From Sthenelais limicola (taxonomy: Eukaryota > Annelida > Polychaeta > Phyllodocida > Sigalionidae), in NCBI GenBank assembly GCA_942159475.1, contig OW804097.1, positions 37,646,298 to 37,710,297 on the forward strand: a stretch of 64,000 bases of DNA, given 5' to 3'. The notes below the pieces were generated by a model. It was not told the DNA's origin. It made no database searches and saw nothing but the letters and a program-made list of their open reading frames with translations. The position numbers were made by a program, and so were the translations under genes. The first letter of the stretch is position 1; the number at the start of each line of letters is the position of its first letter. Shown here one piece after another: positions 42,913 through 53,756 of the stretch.

Positions 42913-44167
42913 AAATTAGGTCGTTCGATCAATGATGATAAATAATATCATTTCCTCCGATGAATGCCTACATATGAATTCCATTAACAAGTTTTAACAG
43001 TGGTTTTGTGGGTAACCCGCAGGTTACAACAGTTACGAAGCTAATAGGTGCGAGTAGCAGGTATTAGTTGACATTAAGAAACAATAAATTTAAATCCAAA
43101 TCTAACTCCAAATTTTCAATTTAGACCCAGGTTTAGATTCAAATCCGAACAACATGCAAATAGCAAACGAGCTGCGTCCCCAAGTTTTAAAGGAGGTAAA
43201 CAATTAGCCTCCGAGGATGGATAAAAGTAATTAATGATCAATGCGAAGCGTCTCCATGCTATATAAAGAAACATACTCCAACATCAACACCAAGATATTC
43301 TAGGCAGCGGCGAATTGAGTATTGTTACATCACAGCAGGATGATAACAGTAATATGTGCAGAAATACAGGAGAGGTAACAACAAATCTCCAGATTAATAT
43401 TTACTGCAAGTTAAACAGTAGCTTAGAGGAATACATATGTTCTGTGAGAATCAATAAATGGTGGCTTTGTGTCAATTTGCTTGTCTACAATTAACAGTAA
43501 TAATATACTATTTGAATAATAACACCACAACCTCAAACTTCAGTATTTGCTGTTTTATTACACCAAGTTACAACAAGTAGGTCCGGCAGAGCCTGATCAC
43601 TGGAAGTCAAACTATGTATTCATGGGCCGCCACTTATGTCGATGGAACGTCAATTGTTCTTCCAGTATGACCCTAATTTCCCTGGAAATATTAAAGTTTT
43701 TGCTTCAAAATGAAAAGTTCTAATAAATAATGATATCACAAATTTGATTTTGCTAAAGTATATCGATGTAGACCCGCCATGAACAAATATATCCTACGAT
43801 TGGCATAATGATGCTGAGTAAGGGCCCACCCGCTGATGCAAGATGCCCCATAGACTAAACCGTAACTTCTGTCACTAAAATCACCAATCGTTGGTCCTAA
43901 ATTCTATGGTAGGTGGCAACCAAAACTACTACAGAACAAGATAGTTTCAATATAAGATTGCAGAGTTTTTAAATTGCTGTAGATGAAGTATTTGTAAAAC
44001 CTTCATTTCATTGCTTTTCCTGTCAGGTCAAGCGTACAAAGTCTGGCACACCAACGATTTTTGGACAGTCTGACTGATAAGTATCAATAGATATATCACT
44101 GCAGAATGGCCAATCGTTTCTCATGTATTCTGGTAATAATTAACGCAGATTGACAACTAATACTGCC
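42913..44167. other. Unannotated 1.25-kb spacer
   Basis: No gene or recognised repeat; the first part could be the UTR of the retroelement whose tail lies at 42858. Confidence 0.4.
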
Positions 44168-44360
44168 AAGTCGCGAAAAGAGGATTTTGAAATTCAAGGA
44201 TATATTTTAAGCACTGTCTTGATACTTGGTACATGGATTAATATGTCCAAAAGTATTAAGCACCTCAAAGATGAGAAGACTCCAACAAAGAGATCCTGTC
44301 AATAAATCGCTTTGGAAAATATCAGGTTTGCGACTTGTGACTCATTTTCCTGAAACCACA
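44168..44360 (-). mobile_element. MITE-B copy with internal deletion
   Basis: Contains AAGTCGCGAAAAGAGGATTT, AAGAGATCCTG and GACTTGTGACTCATTTTCC; the central 250 bp are missing. Confidence 0.75.
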
Positions 44361-44669
44361 TATGGCAGTATCTTTAGTTAAGTGCTGAAAGTATAGCACC
44401 AGACTTCAGCATTAATATAGCAGGCTAAAGTACCTTCCTTCCTTGACACCTGGCCTTTGTATTCATCCTTACTCCAGTGCAGTCAAATATATGTCTGCTA
44501 TAGACGTATATATGCTCCCTGGCAGACACCTGTCATCAACAAGGAAAGCTCCCTATATTAAGTTCTTTTAATGCGTGCAGGAATCTTTCCTTATAATTTG
44601 TAAGCAGTAGCCAAGATCAACTGTCAGAGAGAAATCACGCAAGTAAGATACATGTAGGTACATGCATTC

Positions 44670-44720
44670 AATTCAATTAAAACATTTTTATTGCAGATGT
44701 CAGCTCTTCCGACGAGTGCC
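44670..44720 (-). repeat. Probable LINE 3' tail (minus strand)
   Basis: ATTCAATTCAATTAAAACAT, then TTTTATTGCAG: a poly(A) signal and TTGAA tail in inverse. Confidence 0.4.
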
Positions 44721-44837
44721 ATTTTATAGAACTTAGAGTTGAATAGCGATTAAAGTAATGGACTAATTAACAACTAGTTTCCATACATGTGAATGGTGGA
44801 ATATCTAATTATAGTGGGAGTATGATACATTTGGTAA

Positions 44838-44878
44838 AGAGTAATATTGGTGTAATATTGGTGTAAAATTGGTGTTTT
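44838..44878 (+). repeat. Short tandem repeat, 11-12 bp
   Basis: Three units of GTAATATTGGT and GTAAAATTGGT. Confidence 0.65.
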
Positions 44879-45001
44879 CAAAAGACATTTATGAAAGGAT
44901 CATTTTTGTTGGAATCCCATATAGAAATGAAAAGTTAATAAACCGGTAATGACAGACCAACGACAGACCAATAGCCCAGTTTTCCTGGGCTATCGATCCC
45001 A

Positions 45002-45069
45002 ATCCTAATTTAGCAGAATCTGAGAGATGTGTAGAAATGTAGATTGTCCATTTTCTGAACACCTGACCC
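45002..45069 (-). mobile_element. MITE-A fragment, A3-type
   Basis: Right 68 bp only: TAATTTAGCAGAATCTGAGA, then CTGAACACCTGACCC. Confidence 0.75.
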
Positions 45070-45080
45070 ATAAACAACTT

Positions 45081-45262
45081 CTAATATCTCAGTTATGGCA
45101 AGCTATATGGAGAAAATTCGGTCGGCGTTATTCCCTTTTATTACAAGGCGTTATTACAACATCATAAGTCATTAAGCCCATCTGTTAGGGTGCCTATCAT
45201 ATAAACTACATCTGATATCTCAGTTATGGCAAGCTATATGGGGAAAATTCGGTTGGCGTTAT
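45081..45262 (+). repeat. 130-bp tandem duplication
   Basis: ATATCTCAGTTATGGCAAGC, then TATATGG and AAAATTCGG, occurs at 45081-45132 and again at 45211-45262 with few changes. Confidence 0.85.
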
Positions 45263-45309
45263 TACACAAACATTTATATCTAATCAATTATGAGGACAAG
45301 TTTAACAGT

Positions 45310-45516
45310 CACTCTAGGTCCAAACCCTCAGATCAGATAAGAATGGTAAGTCAGCCTACTTCGCTAATCAATTTCCTGGCCTAGGACTCGGCGTTTTAAT
45401 GGGATTATAATGACGATCTGCGGTCTTAATGGAATTATAATGGCACTTTGTGGTTTGATACGAGAGGCTTTTCCTTCTTTTGAAGGGACTCTCCCAACTT
45501 TGGGCCTAGACTGTAG
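45310..45516. mobile_element. MITE-D, full copy
   Basis: Left end CACTCTAGGTCCAAACC, right end GGGCCTAGACTGTAG (inverse over about 12 bp). The interior has a short tandem repeat around TTAATGGGATTATAATG. 207 bp, no coding capacity. Confidence 0.78.
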
Positions 45517-45614
45517 TGATATTACATTAGCAATTGAACGTTTCATTAGTATGCGACTTCATGTTTAAAAATAACTTGATTGAAAGCCTAGACCACCGTT
45601 CTATTACTGATATA

Positions 45615-46018
45615 TGTGATCCGTTTTAGGAAAATGAGTCATAAGTCGCAAAATATGGATTGTGAGATATCACCATATTTGAAAAGAGGAGATCAAGCCG
45701 ATTGTAATGATAGTAAACACTAGGAACCTAATAAGCATTTCATAAGCATTTTAAGTTTGATATTTTAATTTTAGAAAAAGAAATGTTTGCAATGTTTGTG
45801 GATGGCTAATTATCAGTAAGGTAACGAAATGTACTCCATACAAGGCCTCCAAAATGCAATGATATATTTAGCACAATGTCCCAAAATTTGTTACATGAAC
45901 TCATATGACTATATGCTAAACCCTCTAAAATTCAGAACATTTCAATAAAGAGATCTTGTGAAAAAAACACTTTGAAAAATATCAATTTTGCGACTTGTGA
46001 CTCCTGGAACACATCACA
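45615..46018 (-). mobile_element. MITE-B copy, right-left form
   Basis: Starts TGTGATCC and ends CTGGAACACATCACA. Blocks: GAGATCAAGCCGATTG, AAGAGATCTTG, GCGACTTGTGACTC. Confidence 0.85.
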
Positions 46019-46393
46019 TATTCAGATTTCCATACTTCGTTCATTGCAGGTCGTGGTGTGTGGCTCTTGGGCAGTTTTAATGCTTGTTTTGAAAGCAGGG
46101 GGTCAGAAGGGAAACCGTATTAAGGTGCTCTCCATAGATGGTATAAAATCCAGGGTTGTTTCATGAAGCTCTCAGGGAAAGCCATAAAAGTCTGTGATAG
46201 TCCCTCGTTACCGTATGGATAGGTGGACAGATCTGCCCACGTGTTTATAGCTGTTTCCCCAGGCCTTTCACTTACGGTCTGATAGCAACATGCAGTGGGA
46301 ATAATTAATTGGGGAGGGTTTCATATCAGGCGTAATATATTATTTGATTTTAGTGCTAGAGAGGTCAATGACCGCTTTGATTCCCTTGTAAAA

Positions 46394-46628
46394 GGGTCAG
46401 ATTTTCAGAAAATGTACAATTGGCAGCTGTACACATTCAGTAAATTCTGCTAAATTAGGTTGCAATTTGGTCAATACTAGGTAAATTCGAGTATATTTGG
46501 CATTGCATTGATTCTAGCAATCTGTTTGGTTAGGTTGAACTGTATTTTGAACTTTATTTTCCTCTGAAATCTGGGTCATTCGAGAAGACTGGCGAAATTG
46601 AATTGTACATCTTCTGAAAATCTGACAC
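46394..46628 (+). mobile_element. MITE-A copy, A2
   Basis: Full length; right end slightly decayed (GAAAATCTGACAC). Confidence 0.9.
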
Positions 46629-47058
46629 ATATATATATGATAAGAGAGGCAGAATAGGGGATTGACAGCTTCTTCTGCCAACTCATCTCCGGACATGGAC
46701 GCACTCAGCTGAGCTTGTCCGGATTCACGCTGTTTCAGTGACAGGTCCATTGTGCTCTTAAGGGCCTAGTCCATGCAATTCTGCGCCCCAGAGGACCCTT
46801 TTGCACTAACTTCCATGGGAATCTGCTTTGTAGACAAGGGCCTTTAGATGGCCTGGACCTAAAATAATTTCCACGTTACCTAATACCCATGAATAAATCG
46901 CCACTGTGAAATGTAGGGGCCTATAATTATTTGTTCTTAATTCTGTCATTCTGTGCCTTTACAAGCAAGTGACTCATAATCTGTTTCTGCACATGGCAGT
47001 CCAAGCGCATTTAACAAGGTATTTTTGAAGTGATCTCACAGAGTATGATCATCCAGAG
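46629..47058. other. Unannotated spacer
   Basis: No gene or recognised repeat. Confidence 0.4.
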
Positions 47059-47570
47059 CAGGGGCGGATCCAGGATTTCCTGAAAGGGGGGGTTCAGGTA
47101 CTTATTTTGACAACCATGTTCACAAACTAAATCTAGGCCTAATAGACAGAACTGAATAGATTTTAGTAATAAATACCAAACTGATTTTAAAAGTGGGGTT
47201 GATAAATTCTAATGAGGTATGACAAATGACAAATTTTATTATGCAGAAAATAATGGAATCAATAGAATTTCGAAAATTCATATGAGTTGAAGTTTATCTT
47301 TTTCCAGTGATGTAGTCCTAGACATATTTAGCAGATGCATTTTTAATTAGAATCTTGAAAAACGCCACTATTTTTTCGGTATTTTTGTAAAAACAATTTT
47401 ATTTTTCCCAAATATGCAGCATTTCCCAATAGACTTGCCTACTAAATGGGTACAACTGAGAGTACCCACATCTAGCTCTGTTTCACAAACTTATCTATTT
47501 CAAACAGCTACATCTACAGCTAAAACGCAATGACATATATTTTTATATTTTTTAAGTATGTAACCTGCAC

Positions 47571-47590
47571 CAGGGGCGGATCTAGGTGTC
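47571..47590 (+). mobile_element. Second hAT-like left end inside the first
   Basis: CAGGGGCGGATCTAGG, 512 bp inside the outer left end. Either a second element nested in, or sharing the right end with, the outer element. Confidence 0.6.
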
Positions 47591-47673
47591 TAAAATGAGG
47601 TGGGGGGGCAAAATAAAAAGGGCATATCATTCCATCCCCCAAAAATTAGCCAGCGCGGCACAAACTTATACAA

Positions 47674-47816
47674 GGGACAGATCATCAGAAAATATTACTT
47701 TGATATACCGATTATTCATATTTGTTCAGTCTAATTTAGCAGTAGTTAAAGGACAACACATTGCATGATTGGTAATTGTACAAATTTGTAGACCTGCCTA
47801 ATATGCATTTTCTGAA
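47674..47816 (-). mobile_element. Degenerate MITE-A within the hAT-like element
   Basis: GGGACAGATCATCAG, TATACCGATTATTCATA, CAGTCTAATTTAGCAG and ATGCATTTTCTGAA align with MITE-A, with large gaps. It may be the oldest copy here. Confidence 0.55.
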
Positions 47817-48474
47817 TTTTAGAAATTTAAGGTGCCATTTGGAGGCATTTGGCACTTTTTGAAGCACAAAATACAGTATTTAATTACACATGAAAAGTCT
47901 TCATTTTATTTCTATTATTTATTTTGACTTTCAAAAATTAGGGATCCAGTTTGCAAGGACCTAAGAAACACAAAACATACAACACACACTTGCAGTTGAC
48001 AATGTATGCAAATTGTAAGATGTGGAATTATTTCTAAAAATCAGTTATGGCTACTGTTGCAAGTGATGTAGGGGTGAAGTAAGGTCTGGGGGCATGTTGC
48101 CCCCCAAAAAATGTAAAACCTGTGAAGGAGTAAAATGGTGTATTCTGGGAGCATTTTTGGATCATAATTAGCCAGTTTCGTTTGTTTTTAAAGATACAAA
48201 AAAATAATTAGGGGAAAATCTTGGAGTACCAGATCAATGGGGGTTTGTCTGTACTTCCTGCAGGCAGGCCTACAAACAATAGGACACATGTAAGGCATCA
48301 TACTTTAATTTTCTCACAACTGCCCCCAAGTGATTGTCCATTATGATGTATACATGTAAAGCAAACATGAGAGGGGGAACTAATGTTAGAACAAACATGT
48401 GTGAGCCCCATACACCCAAATTAGGGAGTCATGGAAACAGCATTTTATAAGTTCTTTTAACAGCCGTTTACAGC

Positions 48475-49080
48475 TGTTACCGCAAGGCACTTTTGGTTGT
48501 AAAAGAAATTAAGACACCTTTGATTCTTAAAAAAGATTTTTAGCTGTTCAAAAGGGCACTTTTGGTTGTAAGAAAAGACACTTTTTGGTTGTTACACTTA
48601 CAACAGGAAAGGGGCACTTTGGGTTGTAAAAAAGGGAACTTTGGGCTATTCAAAAGGGTACTAAGTCTTATGAAAATTTTGAGGGGGTGGAGGGGGGGGG
48701 CAGGATGTCACCAAGCCCTTGGATGGCAGTGCACTATATGTGAAGTAAGTTTTGGGACAGTAGGAGTAGCCATTAGTTGTTGGTTTTATTCTATGAAATA
48801 ATAATACAACGTGAAAAAATGGGCCATTTCCTGATAGAGTGCCATAGACTTTGGAATGGTAAAAAGGGCACTTTGGGGCGGAAAAAATGGCACTTTGGGG
48901 CAGGAAAAAGGGGATTTTCGGGCAGAAAAAAACTGCACTTTGGGGCGGGAAAAAGGGACATTGGGGCAGCTAAAAAGGGGACTTTGGGGCGGATAAAAAG
49001 GGCACTTCGGGGCGGATAAAAAAAGGCACTTTTGGGCGGAAAAAGGGCACTTTTGGGAGGGCAAAAAGGGCATCATGGGG
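48475..49080 (+). repeat. Degenerate tandem repeat, about 21-25 bp unit
   Basis: Units like AAAAAGGGCACTTTGGGGCG repeat from 48850 to 49080, with earlier diverged units (GGGCACTTTTGGTTGTAA) from 48475. It forms the right part of the hAT-like element. The open frames across it are low-complexity. Confidence 0.85.
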
Positions 49081-49334
49081 CCCATGGGGGGGGGGGTCGA
49101 ACCCCCCGAACCCCCCCCCCCTGGATCCGCCCCTGCAGAGACATTGTGACAAGTTGCCCATACACCACCAGGGGAGGCAGGACACTTCCTTCCACCACTG
49201 ACCTACTTCCGTCACTTGGTCTACAGTCTGAGGGACAGGGAGGATGGCAGTTTGTCCGCCCACCCACTTCCCTAAACATCATCTTATGACCGGTGCACAG
49301 AGGGCTGGAGGTATTGTGTGCCATCAAAGACATC

Positions 49335-49400
49335 TATAGAACCTAATGAGAATGTGGTACTCGAGACACTATTGCACGGTCCATTTTTTCCGAGGCCCAC
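49335..49400 (+). mobile_element. Element F fragment
   Basis: TAGAACCTAATGAGAATGTG, then GACACTATTGCACGGTCC, as in the copy at 7860. The right arm is missing. Confidence 0.7.
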
Positions 49401-49436
49401 AAAAATATAGCTGTATTTATTAGCTGCCTAAAATGT

Positions 49437-49505
49437 ACTAATATGATGGTATCCATGGAATCCATTTTTTGCGACTTGTGACTCATTTTCCTGAAACACA
49501 TCACA
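49437..49505 (+). mobile_element. MITE-B right-end fragment
   Basis: ATATGATGGTATCCATGG, then GCGACTTGTGACTCATTTTC and CTGAAACACATCACA. It follows a piece of element F by about 40 bp, as at 7731-8318. Confidence 0.8.
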
Positions 49506-49617
49506 GATGGTTGGAAACTATTACATCCACCATGGATATAGTTGGCTATGGACATAGCACCAGTTTGTGAACTGTTAACAAGGAACCTATACTGCGTACG
49601 TCAAACACACCACACAT

Positions 49618-49847
49618 GGGTCAGTTTTTCAGAAAATGTACAACTCGCCTATAACAATCCTCTCAAATAACCTAGATTTAAGACAAAAATTATCTTCAAA
49701 ATACAGTTTAACATGACAAAACTGAAACTTTAATGCGATCCTAAATATACTCAGTTATACACGGTATTCATCATTTTTCAGCCAAATTTAGCAGAATTTC
49801 CTAAATGTGTAGAGCTGGCAATTGTACATTTTCTGAAAATCTGACCC
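49618..49847 (-). mobile_element. MITE-A copy, A1
   Basis: Ends GGGTCAGTTTTTCAG and CTGAAAATCTGACCC; flanks ACAT and TCAT. Confidence 0.9.
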
Positions 49848-50640
49848 TCATGATAACCCCTTTCAACGAATCTAGCCTGGGCGCCTGTGACGTAATTAAA
49901 AATTAAAACATGTCTTCTTCGTAGAAGCTTGGGTTTGTCAATTTGACCCAAAGACCTTTCCCATGCCCATTTTCCATTTCCCCCGCACAAAAAAACCCAA
50001 AGTCTTTTTGTGATGAATCATTCATGGGTTGGACAAACCAATAATTGTGCTTAATTAATAATTCTGGCAACTGATCATGCTTGAAAAAGCAAAATTCGGA
50101 GGTCGGGACATGGCTAAAACCATGCCTATCAGCGCCCCTGCACCTACCACTTCAAATAAAAGGATTTGAAGTTGATTAAAAGCACAGTTGATGGCTGCAA
50201 TAAGTGCACTCATCAGGCATTGTTCCCTGTTTTATGATAAAAAAGAAAGAAAAAAAATCGCAATCATTCGTTAATTGGTAAATATTGAGTCAAAGGACTT
50301 CTCAATCGGTTTTGAATCTTTCGACAAGATGATGAATAGGATGGAATTAATGAGGACATCTTGCTCAGATTCAAAAAGGAATACCACAGAGAGTCCCTCT
50401 TATTGGCAAAACAAGTTGATAAGTGAAGAAGGCGCAAGTAAAACTGCCACGATTTGGGCACGTGTAAAGGCAAATGTGATGTGTTATGAAAAAATGAGTT
50501 ATATTCCGCTGACTGGGTTCAGAAACTGGGGCAACTTGTTTTAGTGCTCCAGTCTTCTGAACTCACTTAGGGGCATATTTTTATTTTTATTACAGTGACA
50601 ATCTTCAAGCCACGCAGTGACAGTCGGCAAACTGTTGCTA
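49848..50640. other. Unannotated spacer
   Basis: A plus-strand frame of 89 codons and a minus-strand frame of 69 codons overlap at 50264-50544; neither has a domain I recognise. Confidence 0.35.
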
Positions 50641-50947
50641 ACCAACAACTTGCTTAACATTTATATCTTGACCTTGAACCAATTTGAACAGTTAGTAAAC
50701 CATTAACTAGTGTTGTATCAGCTGCTACCACTTCTTCGAATGTCTCATCTGTATGTCATTTCATCTCATTTAAATGTCTTAAACTACTTTTTAATAAATT
50801 ATGTCAGTTGATTTTGTAACAGTTCATGTTAACTATATGATTTAATCCCGAACACAGCATGCACCCGCTGGGAGAACTAGTTTCTAGATTTGGAGCAACC
50901 GCATTGTACCATACCATTTATAATAAAAGGATTTTTAAATTGAATTG
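50640..50947 (+). repeat. LINE 3' UTR and tail
   Basis: ACCCGCTGGGAGAACTAGTT, then TTTATAATAAAAGGATTTTT and AAATTGAATTGAA. The shape (UTR, poly(A)-like signal, short TTGAA repeat) fits a CR1/L2-like 3' end. It joins directly to a MITE-B that lacks its first bases. Confidence 0.5.
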
Positions 50948-51182
50948 AAATGAGTCACAAGCCGCAAAAAAATGAATTTGAGATACCATCATATTTGAAC
51001 AGATGAGATCAAGCCGATTCCAATGGTGGTAAACATGAAGAGCATCTAGAAGATTTTGTATATCTTATGTTTGATATATTTGTGTTTGAAAAAAGTTTGC
51101 ACTATTTCTGGGTGAGCAATTACCAGCAAATTAACTAAATATACTTGATTGGATGACCTTCAAAACATACTATATTTAATAC
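50948..51182 (-). mobile_element. MITE-B copy, first part
   Basis: GAGTCACAAGCCGCAAAAAA, ATCAAGCCGATTCCAATGG, TTTCTGGGTGAGCAATTACC, then TATATTTAATACAA, where another repeat cuts in. It continues at about 52521. Confidence 0.82.
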
Positions 51183-52058
51183 AACTAGCAAATACCCGTG
51201 CTTCGCACAGGATTTGCTAGTGGAACAGTGGGGCCAACATCTTCCCACTCTCCTTGGTCCCTCTCCAACCATCTTTCTCTTTCAAGTTGTCTCTGTAAGT
51301 TAGTATCTGTATTAACATTCATACCTCTAATGGAACCCTGTTAAAATGTTTTTTGTCACTGTTGTATTGTTGTTGCCTCCCATTCCCTCCCCCCCCCTGC
51401 CCCTCTCCCCCTGCCCCTCTCCCCCCATCCCTCTCCCTCCTTCCCCTCCCCTGCTCCCCTTCCCCTCCCCTGCCCCACTTCCCCCTCTCCCCCTGCCCCT
51501 CTCCCCCTGCCCCTCTCCCCCCGCCCCTCTTCCCCCTGCCCCCCGCCCCTCTCCCCCCTCCCCTACCACCTCCCCCCTCCCCTACCCTACCCCCTCCCCC
51601 CTACCCTACCCTACCCCCCTCCCCCTCCAGCCGCCCCATATACCTCAAATGGAACTCTGTTAAGATGTTTTTTTGCCTCCCATTGCCTCTCACCCTGCCC
51701 CCACAATGGACATTTCTGAGTTCCTTTTGGTGGAAATATGGTGAAATATATCAACTCCCATCCCGTAGTGAAGCAACGACTTGCCATGGTACCTGTCCAT
51801 GACGTCATGCTTTGGGTGACCCAGAAACCTGGTGTAGGGGCACTGATAGGTTTGTTTTCAGGCAGTGCTGGGGGCCCTGGATGGGGGTGCTTGATGTAAA
51901 CCCATTTCTAACCCTTTCCAACCCTAATTTGTTTATGAAACATAGTGGAATGGTTCGGCACCATTTTTGGCAATGTGCATGTGAAATATAATGGAGATCT
52001 GGCGAGCGGTTTCAGAGAAGATAGCAGTTTAAGGCTCCAAACCCTTATTTTATTAATA

Positions 52059-52089
<31 letters not shown>

Positions 52090-52520
52090 TTTTATTTTCA
52101 CTGGGTACATCACCTCCAAGAGGAGTAGGATATTCCGGTGGAACCCAGCTTGGGTTAAAGGATAACTATATACATATGATAACAAGTAAGCAAAAAGGTA
52201 AAAGACAAGGTAGAAGATAACCTCTTACTGTGAGAGAGACTTCTTAGTTGTTTGTACCGTACTATTGACGATTTCTATGTTACAGGGATATAGCATAATA
52301 GCAAAGGCTTAATATTACTTTATGGTGTCAAAATATTAATTTGTAAGATGAGTTAACACTTGTTTGGACTGTACCATTGGGAGATTCAGTGTTAAACTGA
52401 GAAGATGTGAAAAATAATAGCTTCGAATCACATAATGTTGAAGGATTATGTGTGAGGAGGTCTAGTTTTAGTAAGGTAGAGAGGTAAGCAGTGTTATGAT
52501 GGTATAAACAATTTTCAACA
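51183..52520 (+). mobile_element. ACTAGCAAA repeat, copy 2, inserted in MITE-B
   Basis: Starts ACTAGCAAATACCCGTGCTTCG with hairpin-like CGTGCTTCGCAC. A pyrimidine tract (51370-51630) lies between two copies of TGGAACCCTGTTAAAATG (51334) and TGGAACTCTGTTAAGATG (51650), so it is partly tandem. GTGAAATATAATGGAGATC, then CGAGCGGTTTCAGAGAAG, lies at 51980-52021. As I recall, repeats combining such a start and such a tail are widespread in invertebrates. A minus-strand LINE tail lies inside. Confidence 0.65.
52058..52240 (-). pseudogene. LINE 3' end (minus strand) with poly-T
   Basis: On the minus strand: GGTGATGTACCCAGTGAAAA, then TAAAATCTTTAAAAAAA and more A's. The end AATAAAATCTTTAAAAA is the same as that of the LINE at 34361-36212, so they may belong to the same or a related family. 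Strongly 5'-truncated. Confidence 0.65.
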
Positions 52521-52674
52521 CAATATAGAGATGTCCTGAGATTTGATACATAAATTCATGTGACTAGAAACACTAAACGCTCCAAAAACTAGAACATTCC
52601 ACTAAGGAGATCTTGTGAATGAATCAGTTTGAAATACATCACTCTTTTCCTAAACCGGATCACATATGTTCTTT
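52521..52674 (-). mobile_element. MITE-B copy, second part
   Basis: Resumes with GATGTCCTGAGATTTGATAC, AAGGAGATCTTGTGAAT and TAAACCGGATCACA. Together with 50948-51182 it makes one full right-left element. Confidence 0.8.
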
Positions 52675-52769
52675 TATCATCTAGGGTTCATCATCCTCTC
52701 TCTCCTTGTTATCTAGTGTGTCTTCCTGTTCTCCAGTATTTATTATACACGTATTGTTAAAAAAAACGT

Positions 52770-52915
52770 ATCCGGAGTGAGTTACGCATAGTGCGTATTT
52801 AGCTAGTGAGTTATGTGGGATTGTCATGGCAACCAATCTCTTTTTTACTAATACCGCTGATATTCAAATTGATGGCTTCATGATTAAAAGCATATATAAT
52901 AAATCTCTTGGTTTA
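52770..52915 (+). repeat. Repeat family L, copy 2
   Basis: Matches 3672-3905: GTGAGTTATGTGG, GGCAACCAATCT, CATGATTAAAAGCATATATA, CTTGGTTT. Shorter by several gaps. Confidence 0.6.
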
Positions 52916-53218
52916 AATCACTTAGAATATCACAGAATATGCAATGCATTATAGTTAACCTGTATGAATACCACTATTTGGTCTATTGCCTTTTAATTAA
53001 TAATTTATAAGGCCTGTCATTTGAAAAAAAGTTGTTCCGGAAATGTCACCATAATGAAGGATTTTGTCCCTTTCATCCTCATTCTCACTTCCTCCCTCCT
53101 AAGCCAAATGTAACCCAGAGCTGGGCTGAGTGGGAGGGGTGGGGAGCGATAAAATAGGGAGATTTAGCAACCACAACGCACCAACGCAACACTAACGCAT
53201 CCAGTAAATTTTAGTACA

Positions 53219-53508
53219 TTATACCACAACTTGGCTCATTATCACCCTTGCAACTCACTGATCCGGCCTATGAATAATGTTTCGGAAAAGTACATGTGTG
53301 TTCCGCCTAGTAACGAAGGCGCTTGTTATCTTGGCTCTGATTGGTTTGGTGCGCGCTCAGGAAAAGTGTATTATCCAATGAGATTGAGTCTTTCATAAAG
53401 TGTTTGGGATGCATAAGAAAAACAAGTTTCGGCGGAAAGCCATGCGAGGTAAATAAATCATTTTGTCAGTGAGTTGCGAGGTTGATAACGAGCCAAGTTG
53501 TGATATAA
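53219..53508. mobile_element. Element I, inverted-repeat element
   Basis: Arms of 43 bp: TTATACCACAACTTGGCTCA...CTTGCAACTCACTGA at the left and the inverse TCAGTGAGTTGCGAGG...CCAAGTTGTGATATAA at the right, about 90% matched by eye. The centre is about 200 bp. Confidence 0.82.
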
Positions 53509-53511
53509 ATA

Positions 53512-53664
53512 TGGAATGCAACGATAAGTGATCCACGAGTTGGGATCACATGCACTCGTAGTTGAAACGGTTGTATCATCGCTCGTGGCTACGCCGCTCG
53601 CGATGATACAACCGTTTCAACTGCATGTGATCCCAACTCGTAGATCACTTATCGTTGCATTCCA
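53512..53664. repeat. 153-bp palindrome
   Basis: TGGAATGCAACGATAAGTGA at the left and the inverse TCACTTATCGTTGCATTCCA at the right. Inversion continues through GTTGAAACGGTTGTATCATC to a loop around GCTCGTGGCTACGCCGCTCG. Only a few mismatches. Confidence 0.92.
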
Positions 53665-53668
53665 TCTA

Positions 53669-53756
53669 ATTACTACCACTGTGGGGATATCTCGAGAGGT
53701 GCTAGGCCGAGGGAATCTGCATTGCAGGCCTCTCAAGATATCCCAACGACGGTAAT
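53669..53756. repeat. 88-bp palindrome
   Basis: ATTACTACCACTGTGGGGAT, then ATCTCGAGAGG, at the left; CCTCTCAAGATATCCC with AACGACGGTAAT at the right. Loop AGGCCGAGGGAATCTGCATT. Confidence 0.85.

Larger units (their letters stand above)
47059..49135. mobile_element. hAT-like non-autonomous transposon, 2.08 kb
   Basis: Left end CAGGGGCGGATCCAGG, right end the exact inverse CCTGGATCCGCCCCTG, flanked by CAGAG on both sides (47054-47058 and 49136-49140). Such GGGGCGGATC ends are common in animal hAT-type elements. hAT usually makes an 8-bp duplication; a 5-bp one fits fewer groups. No transposase frame is visible, so the element is either non-autonomous or decayed. A second left-type end lies inside at 47571, and the right third is a tandem repeat. 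Confidence 0.72.

Noticed and set aside
48475..49289. Set of Gly/Lys/Pro-rich frames on both strands
   Set aside because: They translate the tandem repeat of the hAT-like element.
50264..50544. Overlapping 89- and 69-codon frames on opposite strands
   Set aside because: No recognisable domain, and both cannot easily be coding; kept as unannotated spacer.
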